The position numbers were made by a program, and so were the translations under genes. From Chloroflexota bacterium (lineage in GTDB: Bacteria; Chloroflexota; Anaerolineae; Aggregatilineales; Phototrophicaceae), in contig WTGO01000142.1 of NCBI GenBank assembly GCA_011523515.1, positions 1 to 37,720 on the forward strand: a stretch of 37,720 bases of DNA, written 5' to 3'. Below are positions 10,067 to 18,810 of this stretch, piece by piece (position 1 is the stretch's first letter; every line of letters begins with the position of its first letter). The notes below the pieces were generated by a model. It made no database searches, had not been told where the DNA came from, and saw only the letters and a list, made by a program, of their open reading frames with translations.

Positions 10067-11329
10067 CTACTGCAATAACACCGGAATCGTCGCGTTCGCC
10101 GCGGGCATGACGCCGATGCGGGCACCTAGCGGCAGGTCTTCCAGCGCGGCGTCGATAGCCGATTGCAGGTCAGGCTGCGGCTGCAGCAGCAGCCCGCGCG
10201 CGAAGTCATCGTCCAGCTCGGAGACGAGCGAGGTATGGATGCGCGCGGCGTCGCGCGAGACCTGGAAGGCTTTGTGCCGGCCGACCTGGAAGCCGTCGCG
10301 CTCGAAGCGCTCGAAGACATCGGCGTGGCTGCGAATGCGCGGGTCCGCCATCCAGAGCTCGTAGTCGGCATTGCCGCTGCCTTCGGGGCAGGCGGCGCAT
10401 AGGATCAGGCGGCCGCCGCTGCGCGTGACCGAGGCGGCGTGCGCCATGCCCTTCTGCGACTGGTAGATATTGATGTCTTTGGGGTGGCCGCCCGGCGAGG
10501 CGATCATCAGGTCGAAGGGCGCGGCCACCGCCACTTGGTAGAGCGCCCGCGCTTCGGGGATGCCGGCCTGCATGATGGCGGAGGTATCGCCGGCGAAGGC
10601 TTTGACGATCTGCTTGTCGGTATTCAGTATGGCGTTGACGGCGAAGTCGATGCCGATCATGCGGCCGATTTCTTCGACATCCTGGCGCGCCGGGTTGGCA
10701 TCAAATTCGCCCAGACGAGCATCCTCATAGCGCATCATGGCGTGATTATGGTTGATAGTGCGAAAGCCCGCCAAGCCGATGGCCGCGCTTTTCACGCCGC
10801 CGGAGAAGCCCTGGAATTGGTGCGGCTCGATATTGCCAATGACGATGCGATAGTCGGCCGCCATGTAGACGCTGTTGATCAAAACTGGCGTCCCGCGCGC
10901 GGTTTCGCCAAGAGCTGTCAGATTGTCTTGGTCAGCGGCATCGTGGCAGAGGACGCGATAGGTCTCGATGATTTCGCGCGGCAAGATGGCGCTGTACTCG
11001 TCCGGCGACATGGCTGGATGGGCGCCGGTGGCGATGATAAAAGTGACGTCCTCGTCGCGGACGCCGGCGTGGCGCATGCCCTGCAGAACGGGTGGCAGCA
11101 GGAATTCGTGCGGGACGGGGCGCGTCTTGTCGTTGATGGCGATGGCGACAGTCTGGCCGGCTCGCGGCGGTTTAACCTCGCCAAGGGGGTTGTAGACCGC
11201 CTGGCGCACGATGGCGTCTGGCTCAGCGGATGGCGCATGTTCGCGAGGCCAAACGAACTCAAATGAGCGGCCAGCCGACAAATTGGCGCTAGCGTAGCGC
11301 TTTCCATAAGGGACTTTGAGTTCAGTCAT
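10067..11329 (-). CDS. larA: LarA-family nickel-dependent 2-hydroxyacid racemase/epimerase
   Basis: 420 residues from ATG 11329 (MTELKVPYGK). LarA enzymes invert the hydroxyl-bearing carbon of 2-hydroxyacids with the nickel-pincer nucleotide cofactor. Every key residue of the lactate racemase has a counterpart at a nearly constant offset: Asp67 and Arg70 in NDKTRP, His104 in TGAHP, His170 in IEPHQF, the cofactor-bearing lysine Lys180 in SGGVKSA, and His196 in TINHNH. The superfamily includes members acting on lactate, malate and sugar acids, so the substrate may be a sugar acid here, given the UxaA-type genes 1.5 kb away. The cofactor genes larB, larC and larE are not in this window. It may be co-directional with the SGNH gene upstream, with a 150-nt gap. 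Confidence 0.85.
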   Translation of the reverse strand: MTELKVPYGKRYASANLSAGRSFEFVWPREHAPSAEPDAIVRQAVYNPLGEVKPPRAGQTVAIAINDKTRPVPHEFLLPPVLQGMRHAGVRDEDVTFIIATGAHPAMSPDEYSAILPREIIETYRVLCHDAADQDNLTALGETARGTPVLINSVYMAADYRIVIGNIEPHQFQGFSGGVKSAAIGLAGFRTINHNHAMMRYEDARLGEFDANPARQDVEEIGRMIGIDFAVNAILNTDKQIVKAFAGDTSAIMQAGIPEARALYQVAVAAPFDLMIASPGGHPKDINIYQSQKGMAHAASVTRSGGRLILCAACPEGSGNADYELWMADPRIRSHADVFERFERDGFQVGRHKAFQVSRDAARIHTSLVSELDDDFARGLLLQPQPDLQSAIDAALEDLPLGARIGVMPAANATIPVLLQ

Positions 11330-11479
11330 AGCCACACCCGTTTGTCTGAAATACATCGGTAAGCGCAGCGAATACTGCTGCCTGCCAACAGCTATGATCT
11401 TACAGCAATGTCCGCGAGTTCGAGACCGGCCAGGCTGCCTGCGCGATTCAATCAAGCAGAGTGATCGAGGCCGCCGCCA

Positions 11480-12760
11480 TTACTCGCTGGGCGCGGCCGC
11501 CGGTATGGCGAAGTCGCTAATATCGTCGAAGCGCGAGAGCTGGCAAGCAGCGCCCTGAATGCACGCGGCAATTTCGTCGGACAAGAGCTCCGCCACCAGG
11601 CTGTTGAGTTCCGGACCGTAATGAAGCGTTGGTCCCCAATTCTTCAAACTCTTGATTTCTGGATCCACGTAATCCGCCAGAGACAAGTAATGATAATTAT
11701 CGCGAAAATAGTCCAGGAGGTCTTGATAGGGAATTTCTCTGCCATAGAACTGCTGCTCGAAGAATTCCTTATGCGGCAGGAAAACGATGATAAATGGTTT
11801 GCCAGCCGCCAGGACATCAGCGGCGAAAGCCTCGACGATCGCCTTGCCCAATTTCCCGCGCTTGCTTTCCAGCCCGTAACTCACCGCCTCGTCTTCCATC
11901 TGCTGGTTGACGATCGCGAAAATCATGCTTGCCAGCTTACTGCCTGACCACCACTGGCTCGCGTAATCCCGGCTGCGATAATAGGCTTCGTGATCCGACA
12001 GGGGATGACTGGCGAAGGACGCAAAGATTTCGACTAGTTTTTCAGGTGGAATCGCTGGCGAGTTGACAAGGTTCAGCGCATCGTCTGACACTACGAAACG
12101 CGGCTTGGAGAATGCTGGTCCCTCAGGATGAATGAGCTGACGAAACACGTTGACATTTCGATCAAGGTTCTCGGCTTGCAGGCCGAAGACGACGATATCG
12201 GGCGAAACTTGACTTCCACCGTGCAGCCAGCGCAAATAAGCTTGATCCATGCCATAGGCGCTGACGCCGAAATTCAAGACTTCCGCGCGCACGCCGGCCC
12301 GATTGAGATTGACTTCCAGGTGATGCGACCAAGCCGTCTCGTCGCTGGCGTCATCGCCAGCGGTGAAGGAATCGCCAAATAGGGCGATGCGCAAGGTATC
12401 CGGCGGAGGCTGCACATCATATTCGCGCTGTGAGCGCAAGCCGGCGCCGTTGATAGAAAACTCGCCATTCTGTCGCGAAGAGTCCGGACGATATTTCCAA
12501 CCGACCAGCTCGTCGTAGATTAGCGTGACGCGGTCGATATTGTCTTCATATTCCGCTATCTGCTCGGCCAATCGCCCAAGCGGCAGCGCGTAGGGCTGCA
12601 ATTCAATGCCGGCAAAGATGAACTGGCCGTCGGCGGTTTCGTGGCCGGCAAGGCGCAAAATGAACTCGAGCAGCAGCAATGTAACTGCGACTGCTGCGAT
12701 CACCAGCAAGGCGCACTGGGCGACATGCCGCGCTGTCTTGCGCAAGACTTTGCTATTCAC
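11480..12760 (-). CDS. membrane-anchored SGNH/GDSL hydrolase-like protein
   Basis: 426 residues with a GTG start at 12760. One N-terminal membrane helix (about 15-36, CALLVIAAVAVTLLLLEFIL) is followed by an extracytoplasmic domain. The SGNH blocks are visible: the nucleophile Ser131 in FGDSFTAG, the glycine block NFGVSAYGMDQ, an Asn-containing LQAENLDRN, and a late histidine in LHYGPELN with an Asp a few residues before it in the ADYVDPE region. Proteins like this often act on acetyl or other esters of cell-envelope polysaccharides. The substrate is unknown. The C-terminal tail ends in a low-complexity Ala-rich stretch. Confidence 0.7.
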   Translation of the reverse strand: MNSKVLRKTARHVAQCALLVIAAVAVTLLLLEFILRLAGHETADGQFIFAGIELQPYALPLGRLAEQIAEYEDNIDRVTLIYDELVGWKYRPDSSRQNGEFSINGAGLRSQREYDVQPPPDTLRIALFGDSFTAGDDASDETAWSHHLEVNLNRAGVRAEVLNFGVSAYGMDQAYLRWLHGGSQVSPDIVVFGLQAENLDRNVNVFRQLIHPEGPAFSKPRFVVSDDALNLVNSPAIPPEKLVEIFASFASHPLSDHEAYYRSRDYASQWWSGSKLASMIFAIVNQQMEDEAVSYGLESKRGKLGKAIVEAFAADVLAAGKPFIIVFLPHKEFFEQQFYGREIPYQDLLDYFRDNYHYLSLADYVDPEIKSLKNWGPTLHYGPELNSLVAELLSDEIAACIQGAACQLSRFDDISDFAIPAAAPSE

Positions 12761-12836
12761 CGCTATAGACGTCTCGCTCGTGAGGTCACGCTTCCCTCCT
12801 CAGCATTGTGATTCACGAACAAGACGATCGATCAAG

Positions 12837-14009
12837 CTAAACGCTAGGGCCGACGCGATGAATGGCGAAGCTGTTATTGTCGCGCAGGGCTTCGGACTTG
12901 GTCAGGTAGCCATTGCAGACGCGTTCGACCTCGTCGAAGACGATTTGCCCGGCTTCGGCCAGGGTAATCTCGTCGTAAAAGACGCCGCTGACATCGACAT
13001 CGACGGTATCGCGCATCAGCGCGAAAGACCCACGATTGCCGGTGACCTTGATGGTGGGCATGATGGGATGATTGGAGGTGTGGCCGCCGCCGGTGCAGAA
13101 GGTCAGCACTTGGCAGCCGGCCGCCGCCATGCTGCTGATGCTCTCCGCGCCCATACCGGGGCCGTACATAACGTAGTTGCCGGGATCGGTCTTTGTCGGC
13201 GCTTCGGCGATTTCGAGATATTCGATGATAGGGCTGTCGCCGATCTTCTTGACCGCGCCCATAGATTTCTCTTCGATTGTGGTCAAGCCGCCGGCCATAT
13301 TGTCGCCGGTGGGCTGGGAGCCGCGGATGTCTTCGCCGCTGGAAAGCGCGCGCGCCTCCATGTGCTGTACGCCGGCGACGATGGCGTCGGCAATGGCCGG
13401 GCTGGCCGCCTTCTCGGTCAGCCAATTCTCGCAGCCCATCCATTCGGTGCATTCGGCCATCAGCATGCGGCCGCCCCGGGCGATCAGCAGCTCGCCGGCG
13501 AGGCCGTTGGCCGGGTTGCTGGCCAGGCCGGAGGTGGTATCGGAGGTGCCGCATTCGGCGCCGAAGAGAATCTTGCTCAGCGGCGCCGCCTCGCGCGCCT
13601 CCAGGCTGATCAGTCGGGCGAAGTCCTGCGCATAGCGGGTGGCCTTTTCTATGGCGCTGATGAAGCCGCCGTCGCCGCGAATGTTGACCGTGGCGATGGG
13701 CTTGCCGGTGGGCGCGATATCGTCGGCCAGGTCTTCGGCGGTCATGCCCTCTTCTTTGAAATGGTCAATGATGACGACCGCGCCGACATTGGGGTTCATG
13801 GCGGTGCCGGCCAGGAAACGGCGCGTCACCCGCAGGTCGGGCGCGACCTGGCAGCGTCCATTGGCGTGCGTGATGGGCACGGCGCCGTGGATGGTATCAG
13901 CGACGCGCTCGACCACGCCGTTGGCGTAAACGGTACCCGATAGAATCAGGACATGATTGCGGATTCCGACATCGCCGTTGGGGCGGTGATAACCCATGAA
14001 GTGTGACAT
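12837..14009 (-). CDS. UxaA-family dehydratase, large (catalytic) subunit
   Basis: 390 residues from ATG 14009, preceded by AAGGAGAACAAG. It matches the C-terminal part of altronate/galactarate dehydratases and the SuyB subunit of sulfolactate sulfo-lyase: GYHRPNGDVGIRNHVLI at the start, THANGRCQVAPD, NPNVGAVVII, FGAECGTSDTTSGLASNPANG, and CTGGGHTSNHPIMPTIKVTGN. These enzymes remove water (or sulfite) from sugar acids in the cytoplasm. The family usually has Cys just before ANGV near the N-terminus; here it is Tyr (GTVYANGV). The small SAF-domain subunit is the next gene upstream on the same strand, 162 nt away, so the enzyme is split. Altronate, galactarate or sulfolactate are possible substrates. 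Confidence 0.85.
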   Translation of the reverse strand: MSHFMGYHRPNGDVGIRNHVLILSGTVYANGVVERVADTIHGAVPITHANGRCQVAPDLRVTRRFLAGTAMNPNVGAVVIIDHFKEEGMTAEDLADDIAPTGKPIATVNIRGDGGFISAIEKATRYAQDFARLISLEAREAAPLSKILFGAECGTSDTTSGLASNPANGLAGELLIARGGRMLMAECTEWMGCENWLTEKAASPAIADAIVAGVQHMEARALSSGEDIRGSQPTGDNMAGGLTTIEEKSMGAVKKIGDSPIIEYLEIAEAPTKTDPGNYVMYGPGMGAESISSMAAAGCQVLTFCTGGGHTSNHPIMPTIKVTGNRGSFALMRDTVDVDVSGVFYDEITLAEAGQIVFDEVERVCNGYLTKSEALRDNNSFAIHRVGPSV

Positions 14010-14054
14010 CTTGTTCTCCTTGTGCTGGTTGCGGGAAGCTAAGCCCAACCCCGG

Positions 14055-14101
14055 CCCCTCCCGCCATCTCTATGGCGGGCATCCGCCGAGTCAGGGAGGG
14101 G
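14055..14101. other. nested inverted repeat between the two dehydratase subunit genes
   Basis: CCCCTCCC (14055-14062) pairs with GGGAGGGG (14094-14101), and inside it CGCCAT (14062-14067) pairs with ATGGCG (14072-14077). In the transcript this gives a stable hairpin within the operon, ahead of the large-subunit ribosome site. It could affect mRNA stability or subunit ratio, or be a dispersed intergenic repeat; a similar C-rich run starts at the very end of the window. Confidence 0.5.
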
Positions 14102-14171
14102 AGCAAAACACCGCGTGATGCAAGTTTTTTGAGTGGGCGGTGATGTTGCCGCGCGGGGATCTACATTTTCA

Positions 14172-14486
14172 TCATTCAGCCGAGACGCCATCGCGTTCGG
14201 CCAGATCGCCGCGACCGCGATTGCTTTCGACATTATGGGTGTGGACATGGTCGCCGGCTTTGATTTCGCGCAGCGCCGAGCCGATGCTGAGGCCGTATTT
14301 GAGTACGGTGTCGCCCGCGGCGATGTCCATCAGCGCGATCTTGTGGCCGTAAGCGATATCGGCTTGGGCGATGACCTCAAGGTCGCTGCGCTCGCCGTTG
14401 CAGCTGACGTGGTCGCCGGTACAAATCGGCTCGAGCACGGCGGTGCCCACGTTATCGGTGGCGTAGACGACAAATACTTTTTTCAT
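14172..14486 (-). CDS. UxaA-family dehydratase, small SAF-domain subunit
   Basis: 104 residues from ATG 14486, with GAAAGGCACAGCC upstream. It is a SAF domain: GHKIALMDIAAGDTVLKYGLSIGSALREIKAG followed by GDHVHTHNVESNRGRGDLAE, the same order as the N-terminal domain of altronate dehydratase and as SuyA. The SAF domain forms part of the active site with the large subunit encoded just downstream. The first 35 residues (VYATDNVGTAVLEPICTGDHVSCNG) form an extra N-terminal beta-rich portion. The gene sits 20 nt after the broken GH4 gene, so all three were probably one transcript. Confidence 0.8.
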   Translation of the reverse strand: MKKVFVVYATDNVGTAVLEPICTGDHVSCNGERSDLEVIAQADIAYGHKIALMDIAAGDTVLKYGLSIGSALREIKAGDHVHTHNVESNRGRGDLAERDGVSAE

Positions 14487-14506
14487 TGGCTGTGCCTTTC
14501 TGCGCT

Positions 14507-14848
14507 TCAGCGAAATTGCGGCAGATAGTCCGAGAACTCAATCAACAGATCATCAAGGATTGCGCGCCCGCTGTCAATATCCGTAACCATCGGATCGAGC
14601 AGCAGGGCCTGCAGCGCCAGCTCGCGGTCGTCGGCCAGCGCGGCGTCGACGTGCAGCTCGGCGTCCCAGGCGCGGTTCATGATTTCGGCGAGTCGGTCGA
14701 TGACGCGCAGGCCCTCGGCGTTGATATCGCAGAGCGCGAGTTGGGCGCCGCGCATGGCCGGGTGCTGGATGATGGTGGAGAGCGCGCCCAAGCCGAAGAC
14801 GGCGCTGCCGGCGCCAATGACGACGATTTTGGGTGGGTTGATCTGCAT
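14507..14848 (-). pseudogene. GH4 glycosidase gene with an in-frame internal deletion
   Basis: 113 codons in one frame. The first ~60 residues are the N-terminal Rossmann part of a GH4 enzyme (KIVVIGAGSAVFGLGAL, LCDINAEGL), and the last ~48 match the C-terminus of GH4 enzymes (AALADDRELALQALLLDP, then LIEFSDYLPQFR). The complete GH4 gene at 20819-22204 in this window ends with the corresponding AALTGKREHIYHAAMLDP and DYLPEYS. About 340 residues, including the catalytic Cys/His metal site, are missing, so it cannot be an active glycosidase. The frame is kept and there is no stop, so a short protein may still be made. It heads the dehydratase operon, which suggests that the operon once handled a glycoside of a sugar acid. 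Confidence 0.75.
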
Positions 14849-14964
14849 GTGGTTAGCCGCGCGATCCGGCCGATTAACAAAAGATAATACCCAGTCGAAC
14901 CGCCTGATTTCAAATTCTGGAGGTGGTGAATACCGGGGAATAGCGACTTTCGCACAGGTTTTTT

Positions 14965-15013
14965 CACCACAGAGAAAAATGAGGACACACAGAGGGCACA
15001 GAGATTTTCTTGT
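14965..15013 (+). repeat. CACAGAG-rich intergenic repeat
   Basis: CACCACAGAGAAAAATGAGG followed by ACACACAGAGGGCACAGAGA, in the gap between the divergent GH4 remnant and the membrane-protein gene. It is the same family as the copies near 1362, 18882, 20445-20811 and 22247. The rest of the 290-nt gap holds only the promoter noted at 15070. Confidence 0.6.
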
Positions 15014-15069
15014 TACTTTGGCGCGATCTTCATGTCTACGGAATTAGCCGCACCGCGCGTCTGGCGAAA

Positions 15070-15099
15070 TTGACCATAGCAGCGAGACTTTGATAGGAT
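15070..15099 (+). promoter_or_regulatory. sigma-70-like promoter of the small membrane protein
   Basis: TTGACC (15070-15075), an 18-nt spacer, then TAGGAT (15094-15099), 40 nt ahead of the ATG at 15139. Both boxes are near consensus. Assigned by eye. Confidence 0.45.
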
Positions 15100-15138
15100 A
15101 CGCTTAGCAAGTCAAAGAGTTGGATTGAGAGGCGCAGT

Positions 15139-15777
15139 ATGAGCAAAGCAAGGAAACGTGAACACCAGCCAAATCCAAAGTTATTTCCCTTCATCCTTGC
15201 TTGGACGCTGGGCTGTCTCCTGGCGAGCTGGGTGATCAGTTTTTCGGAGATTCGAATGGGTCTCCTTGGTTTCAACCTGTTATATTTCGCGATATTGTCG
15301 GCGCTGCAATACTTAGTGATTTACCGATTCCTGCATTTGGAAATCCGTGGCTGGATACCCTTGTCATTGGCCGGCGCAATTGCCGGATCATTCATCATTG
15401 AGGCCATTCCACTCGATGCTTCATTTGACGTGATACCGAATTTTATTGCGGCGGTTGCTTACCTTCTGGCCTTCGGAACGCCTCCCATATTTGTTTGGCT
15501 CGCGCTGCGTAGACGATTCCTATATCACAGACTTTGGCTAATGGCAGCGATTGTCATGGGGCCATTTGGCATGATCGCGTTGCACATTGAAGGCTGCGGC
15601 GGCATCTTTGTACGCATTCTGGACATCTTCGGCCCAATCAGTAGGGACTCTTTGTATCTGCTGTCCACTGCATACGTCGCCGACTTTGCCTTGCCCTCGA
15701 TAGTCTTGGGCTTGATTCTATACGTGGTCGTAAAGCGCGGCGGCAAAACGGATGCGCTGAACCACGCTGTTGAGTAA
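15139..15777 (+). CDS. hypothetical integral membrane protein
   Basis: 212 residues from ATG 15139, preceded by GAGAGG. There are about six hydrophobic helices: roughly 16-35, 42-64, 72-90, 98-120, 132-150 and 180-200, with a basic N-terminus (SKARKREHQPNPK) and a basic tail, suggesting both ends are cytoplasmic. I recognise no family. It is a lone plus-strand gene between two minus-strand blocks, and its lower GC differs from the surrounding catabolic genes. The 189 nt following it (15778-15965) hold no gene that I can support. Confidence 0.65.
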   Translation: MSKARKREHQPNPKLFPFILAWTLGCLLASWVISFSEIRMGLLGFNLLYFAILSALQYLVIYRFLHLEIRGWIPLSLAGAIAGSFIIEAIPLDASFDVIPNFIAAVAYLLAFGTPPIFVWLALRRRFLYHRLWLMAAIVMGPFGMIALHIEGCGGIFVRILDIFGPISRDSLYLLSTAYVADFALPSIVLGLILYVVVKRGGKTDALNHAVE

Positions 15778-15965
15778 CAGCCGTTGCTTCATGACCATCG
15801 TGGCAATCCCGGTCGTTATGACCTTCTGCAGGAAGCCGAAGACGAACTTAATCGGCGGCGCGGACGGCAGGACCAGCCCCCAGAGACGCCCGGTGACGGT
15901 CCGAAGCGCAGGTTTAGCCGTGCCCGACGCTGACCGCTTGGCGCGCTCCGCGCTCGTCTATGGTT

Positions 15966-17231
15966 CTATGAGTTGGCCGCTGCCGCGTTGGCGCCCTCAA
16001 GCGCGCTGCGCAGGTTGCCCAGCGCATCATCCAGCCCCAACTCGCCGGCGAAGTAGGCGCGCAAGTTGGCATTTGACGCCTGGTAGTAAGCGGATGCCAG
16101 CGGGTGCGAATCCAGCGCGATGGCTTGATCTTGCAGCTTGGACGCCTCGCGGGCGAATGCGTTGAGCGCGGCCGCGACCCGATTGTCATCCGTCTGATAA
16201 TCAATAGCGCCCGCCGCCAGGTCCTCGCGCGCGGGCACGGTCAGCGTACGCGCGGCAAACTCGGCGCTGACCTCCGCGTCCAGCAGAAACGCGAATACCT
16301 GCGCCACCGCATCTTGATGATTCGTTTCCGCGCTAGCCGCCAGCCAGGTCGCCTGCGCCACGCCGGCGCCGCCAGCCGCTCCGGCCGGATTGGGCACGAT
16401 CGTCCAGGCGAAGTCATCGCCGACCTGGGCCGCCACTTCCTCAACCTTCCAGCTTCCGCAGATATACATCACGGTCTCGCCGCGGACGAAATAGTCTTGC
16501 GATTTGCCTGTGCCGAGCAGGGTGTCGTCCGGTGTCTTGCCCGTGGCCATCAGCCCGTAGAGGATTTGCAAGAATGCGCGCAAACCACCTGCGTCGGGCA
16601 GCGTCAGTTTGCCGTCTTCATCAAAGTACTGCGCGCCCAAACTCAGCGCCGGGCCGACCAAACGGTGATCCTTGTTGTCCACTGCCAGGGCATAGGAGGC
16701 GTCTGTCGCCGCCAGCACCTGCTCAAGCGCGGCCAGCCAGTCGTCCCAGCTGGCGTCATCAGCCGGCAAGGCCACACCCGCTTGTTCAAATAGCGAGGTG
16801 TTCACAAAAGGCGCGACCACACCCAGGGCATCAGGATAGCCGTACAAGCCGTCATCATCAGCCGAGCCGCGCAGCGCCTCAAAGTAAGCCGGGCGGAAGC
16901 TGTCGGTCAAGGTTTCGCCCAGCAATGGGCGCAATTCAAGATAGCCGCCTGCTGGTCCCGGGGCGTTGACGCGCGCGATATCGTATACCGCGCCAGCGTC
17001 AGCCGCGGCCTGCCAGCGCGCTACGAATTCGTCTTCCGCAACCACATCCACACTTACGCTGACTTCCGGATTTTGCTGCGTGAAGCGCGCCAGCAAATCA
17101 GCATAGGTCTCGCATTCGTTGCCTGCTTGCATGCATAGAAAGCGCAGATTAGCCGGTTCTTGAGCCATCACGGCAGCGCCCGCAGCCAGCGCAAAAATCA
17201 GCATTATGGCCGCCAACAGGGTGTTCTTCAT
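15966..17231 (-). CDS. secreted sugar ABC-transporter solute-binding protein (family 1), orphan
   Basis: 421 residues from ATG 17231, preceded by GAGGAGGAATA. A signal peptide covers about 1-24 (hydrophobic core LLAAIMLIFALAAGAAV, cleavage likely after VMA before QEP). The mature protein has the pattern of MalE-like extracellular sugar-binding proteins: a TYADLLARFTQQNPEVSVSV-like early segment, a YGYPDALGVVAPFVNTSLF segment, the DDASWDDWLAALEQVL segment and a late VYICGSWKVEEV segment. No lipobox cysteine follows the signal sequence. No permease or ATPase genes lie next to it, unlike the usual carbohydrate ABC operons, so the partner must be elsewhere or lost. It is followed upstream by the isomerase-like gene on the same strand (213-nt gap). 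Confidence 0.82.
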   Translation of the reverse strand: MKNTLLAAIMLIFALAAGAAVMAQEPANLRFLCMQAGNECETYADLLARFTQQNPEVSVSVDVVAEDEFVARWQAAADAGAVYDIARVNAPGPAGGYLELRPLLGETLTDSFRPAYFEALRGSADDDGLYGYPDALGVVAPFVNTSLFEQAGVALPADDASWDDWLAALEQVLAATDASYALAVDNKDHRLVGPALSLGAQYFDEDGKLTLPDAGGLRAFLQILYGLMATGKTPDDTLLGTGKSQDYFVRGETVMYICGSWKVEEVAAQVGDDFAWTIVPNPAGAAGGAGVAQATWLAASAETNHQDAVAQVFAFLLDAEVSAEFAARTLTVPAREDLAAGAIDYQTDDNRVAAALNAFAREASKLQDQAIALDSHPLASAYYQASNANLRAYFAGELGLDDALGNLRSALEGANAAAANS

Positions 17232-17444
17232 TATTCCTCCTCGGGCTGGACCAAGCGCCAAAATAAATTCAGCGCGGAAAATCGCATGATCCGCTCGCCT
17301 GATACAAATCTTAACATCTTTGGCCGTCCGCCAAAATCAAGAAGGGCGCGCGTCCTGTCCACCCGCAGCCAATGGGGGCGGCTGGGGAAGGAACCGGCTG
17401 AATTCGGCGCTCGCGACACCGTCCGGCAGGTCTGGGCCCGGGCA

Positions 17445-18788
17445 TTACAGCCGCAATACGGGCAGACCCAGTTGCCGCGCCAATGCCTCCAGCTCGCCTT
17501 GGTGATCTCCGTAAGCGAGGGACAGGTGATGTTCCAAACCCTCGCGCATGATGGTATCCATGGCGGTCGCCGCGCCGCTATCAAAGCGGATTCTGCCGCT
17601 GGTCCCGGTGAACGCGGGAGGCGCCTTCAGCATCTCGCCGCTGCCGATGACCAGTCGGAACTCGCCGCTTGCCTCGCTGAGCCGCGCGATGGTGACGCGG
17701 CCGGGCTTCAGCGGAAATTGCAGCAGCAGCGGCTTCGCGCGGTTGGAGTGGATGGTGGCCTGTGGCCGGACTTCAGGATCGCACATCGACAGCGGCGCCA
17801 GGCCACAATGCCAGAGCGTCGCTTCGTCCGCCGCGACATCAATAGCAACGATATCACTGCCAAAAGCCGGCATCCCGCTGACCCACTGCAAGATTAACTG
17901 TGTGATCGTGCCGTTGACATCGGCTTCGCAGCTGCTCGGCGTAAACTCGTCGCTCAACAACGACATCGCCCCGCAAGCCGAACAGCCCAAATCGGTGAAG
18001 AATTCGGGCCAGCAGCGCACCGCCAAACCGCTCAAGCTTTCCCGGCGCGCCAGTTCGTCCAGCGCGACATAGGCGCCGAGCGTGCCATTGGCGGCTTCAG
18101 GCTCCATGTTGTCGAAGCCATCGAGTCGCTCCCGCAAGTCGGCAGCCAGCGCGCCTACCTTCGCCGGCGCCGCCTGACGAGCGCGCGCGAAGAACGGCGT
18201 CAGCTCAAACTGCGCCACCTCGACTCCCAGCTGGGCTTTCAATGCCTCATGATTTACGCGGCAGGTGTCGAAGCCCGCGGGATGTTCGCCCAGGCGTCCG
18301 ATGCGAGTCTCCCGCAAGCGCCGCCTGATGCCCGCTGCCATTGCAAACTCGCGCAGCCTCCGGCTCGCAGCGCGGTCCTCCGGCTCGGCGTAAATGTAGT
18401 CGTAGTTGATGCCGGCCCGCCGCAATCCGTGACCAGCCAGGTTGATGCCGCAGAAGGAGTTGATGCGCAGCCGCCCGCCCACTTGCGCTTCCGGCAGCGC
18501 CCAGAGCAGCAGCGGCGCATCAAGCGCTTGTGCCAACTTTAGCGCCATGGTGCTATCGGCGAAAGACGCCTGCAGCAGCAAGACCATGTCGACATCCGCC
18601 GCCGTCAGCTCCGCGATCCGCGCATCAACCGCCGCGTCGTCCATGACCAAGTCTTGCGAGCCGGTCAGCGTGTAGCCTTCAGCCGAGACAGCGGCATAGA
18701 CCTGAGCCGTCAACTCGCGCGCCAAGTCCAGGTCGAATGTCGGCCGGGCAATTGGAGCGAAGCCGATGCGGATGTCGGATGGGTTCAT
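17445..18788 (-). CDS. L-fucose/L-arabinose isomerase-like protein
   Basis: 447 residues from ATG 18788 (MNPSDIRIGF). It resembles the L-fucose isomerase family, which interconverts aldoses and ketoses with Mn2+. The N-terminal half has the alternating sheet/helix pattern of the substrate domain; the C-terminal half has the probable metal ligands Glu262 in CWPEFF, an acidic site at Glu288/Asp290 in SSCEADVNG, and His337 in TLWHCGLAP. It is shorter than classical FucI (about 590) and closer to the compact fucose-isomerase-like group, which includes enzymes for other sugars, so the substrate is open. It lies between the sugar-binding protein and an aldehyde dehydrogenase on the same strand, fitting a sugar-catabolic role. 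Confidence 0.75.
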   Translation of the reverse strand: MNPSDIRIGFAPIARPTFDLDLARELTAQVYAAVSAEGYTLTGSQDLVMDDAAVDARIAELTAADVDMVLLLQASFADSTMALKLAQALDAPLLLWALPEAQVGGRLRINSFCGINLAGHGLRRAGINYDYIYAEPEDRAASRRLREFAMAAGIRRRLRETRIGRLGEHPAGFDTCRVNHEALKAQLGVEVAQFELTPFFARARQAAPAKVGALAADLRERLDGFDNMEPEAANGTLGAYVALDELARRESLSGLAVRCWPEFFTDLGCSACGAMSLLSDEFTPSSCEADVNGTITQLILQWVSGMPAFGSDIVAIDVAADEATLWHCGLAPLSMCDPEVRPQATIHSNRAKPLLLQFPLKPGRVTIARLSEASGEFRLVIGSGEMLKAPPAFTGTSGRIRFDSGAATAMDTIMREGLEHHLSLAYGDHQGELEALARQLGLPVLRL

Positions 18789-18810
18789 GGTTTGCCTAGT
18801 CTTGCCGAAT

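Noticed and set aside
12606..13943. A 445-codon plus-strand open frame opposite the UxaA large subunit
   Set aside because: Long only because of high GC; Gly/Ala/Arg-rich, no domain, no ribosome site, while the minus strand encodes a clear UxaA-family subunit.
15770..16165. Plus-strand frame after the small membrane protein
   Set aside because: It runs antisense into the end of the sugar-binding protein, is Arg/Pro-rich and shows no recognisable motif. The unique part (15778-15965) may be decayed DNA but I cannot support a gene.
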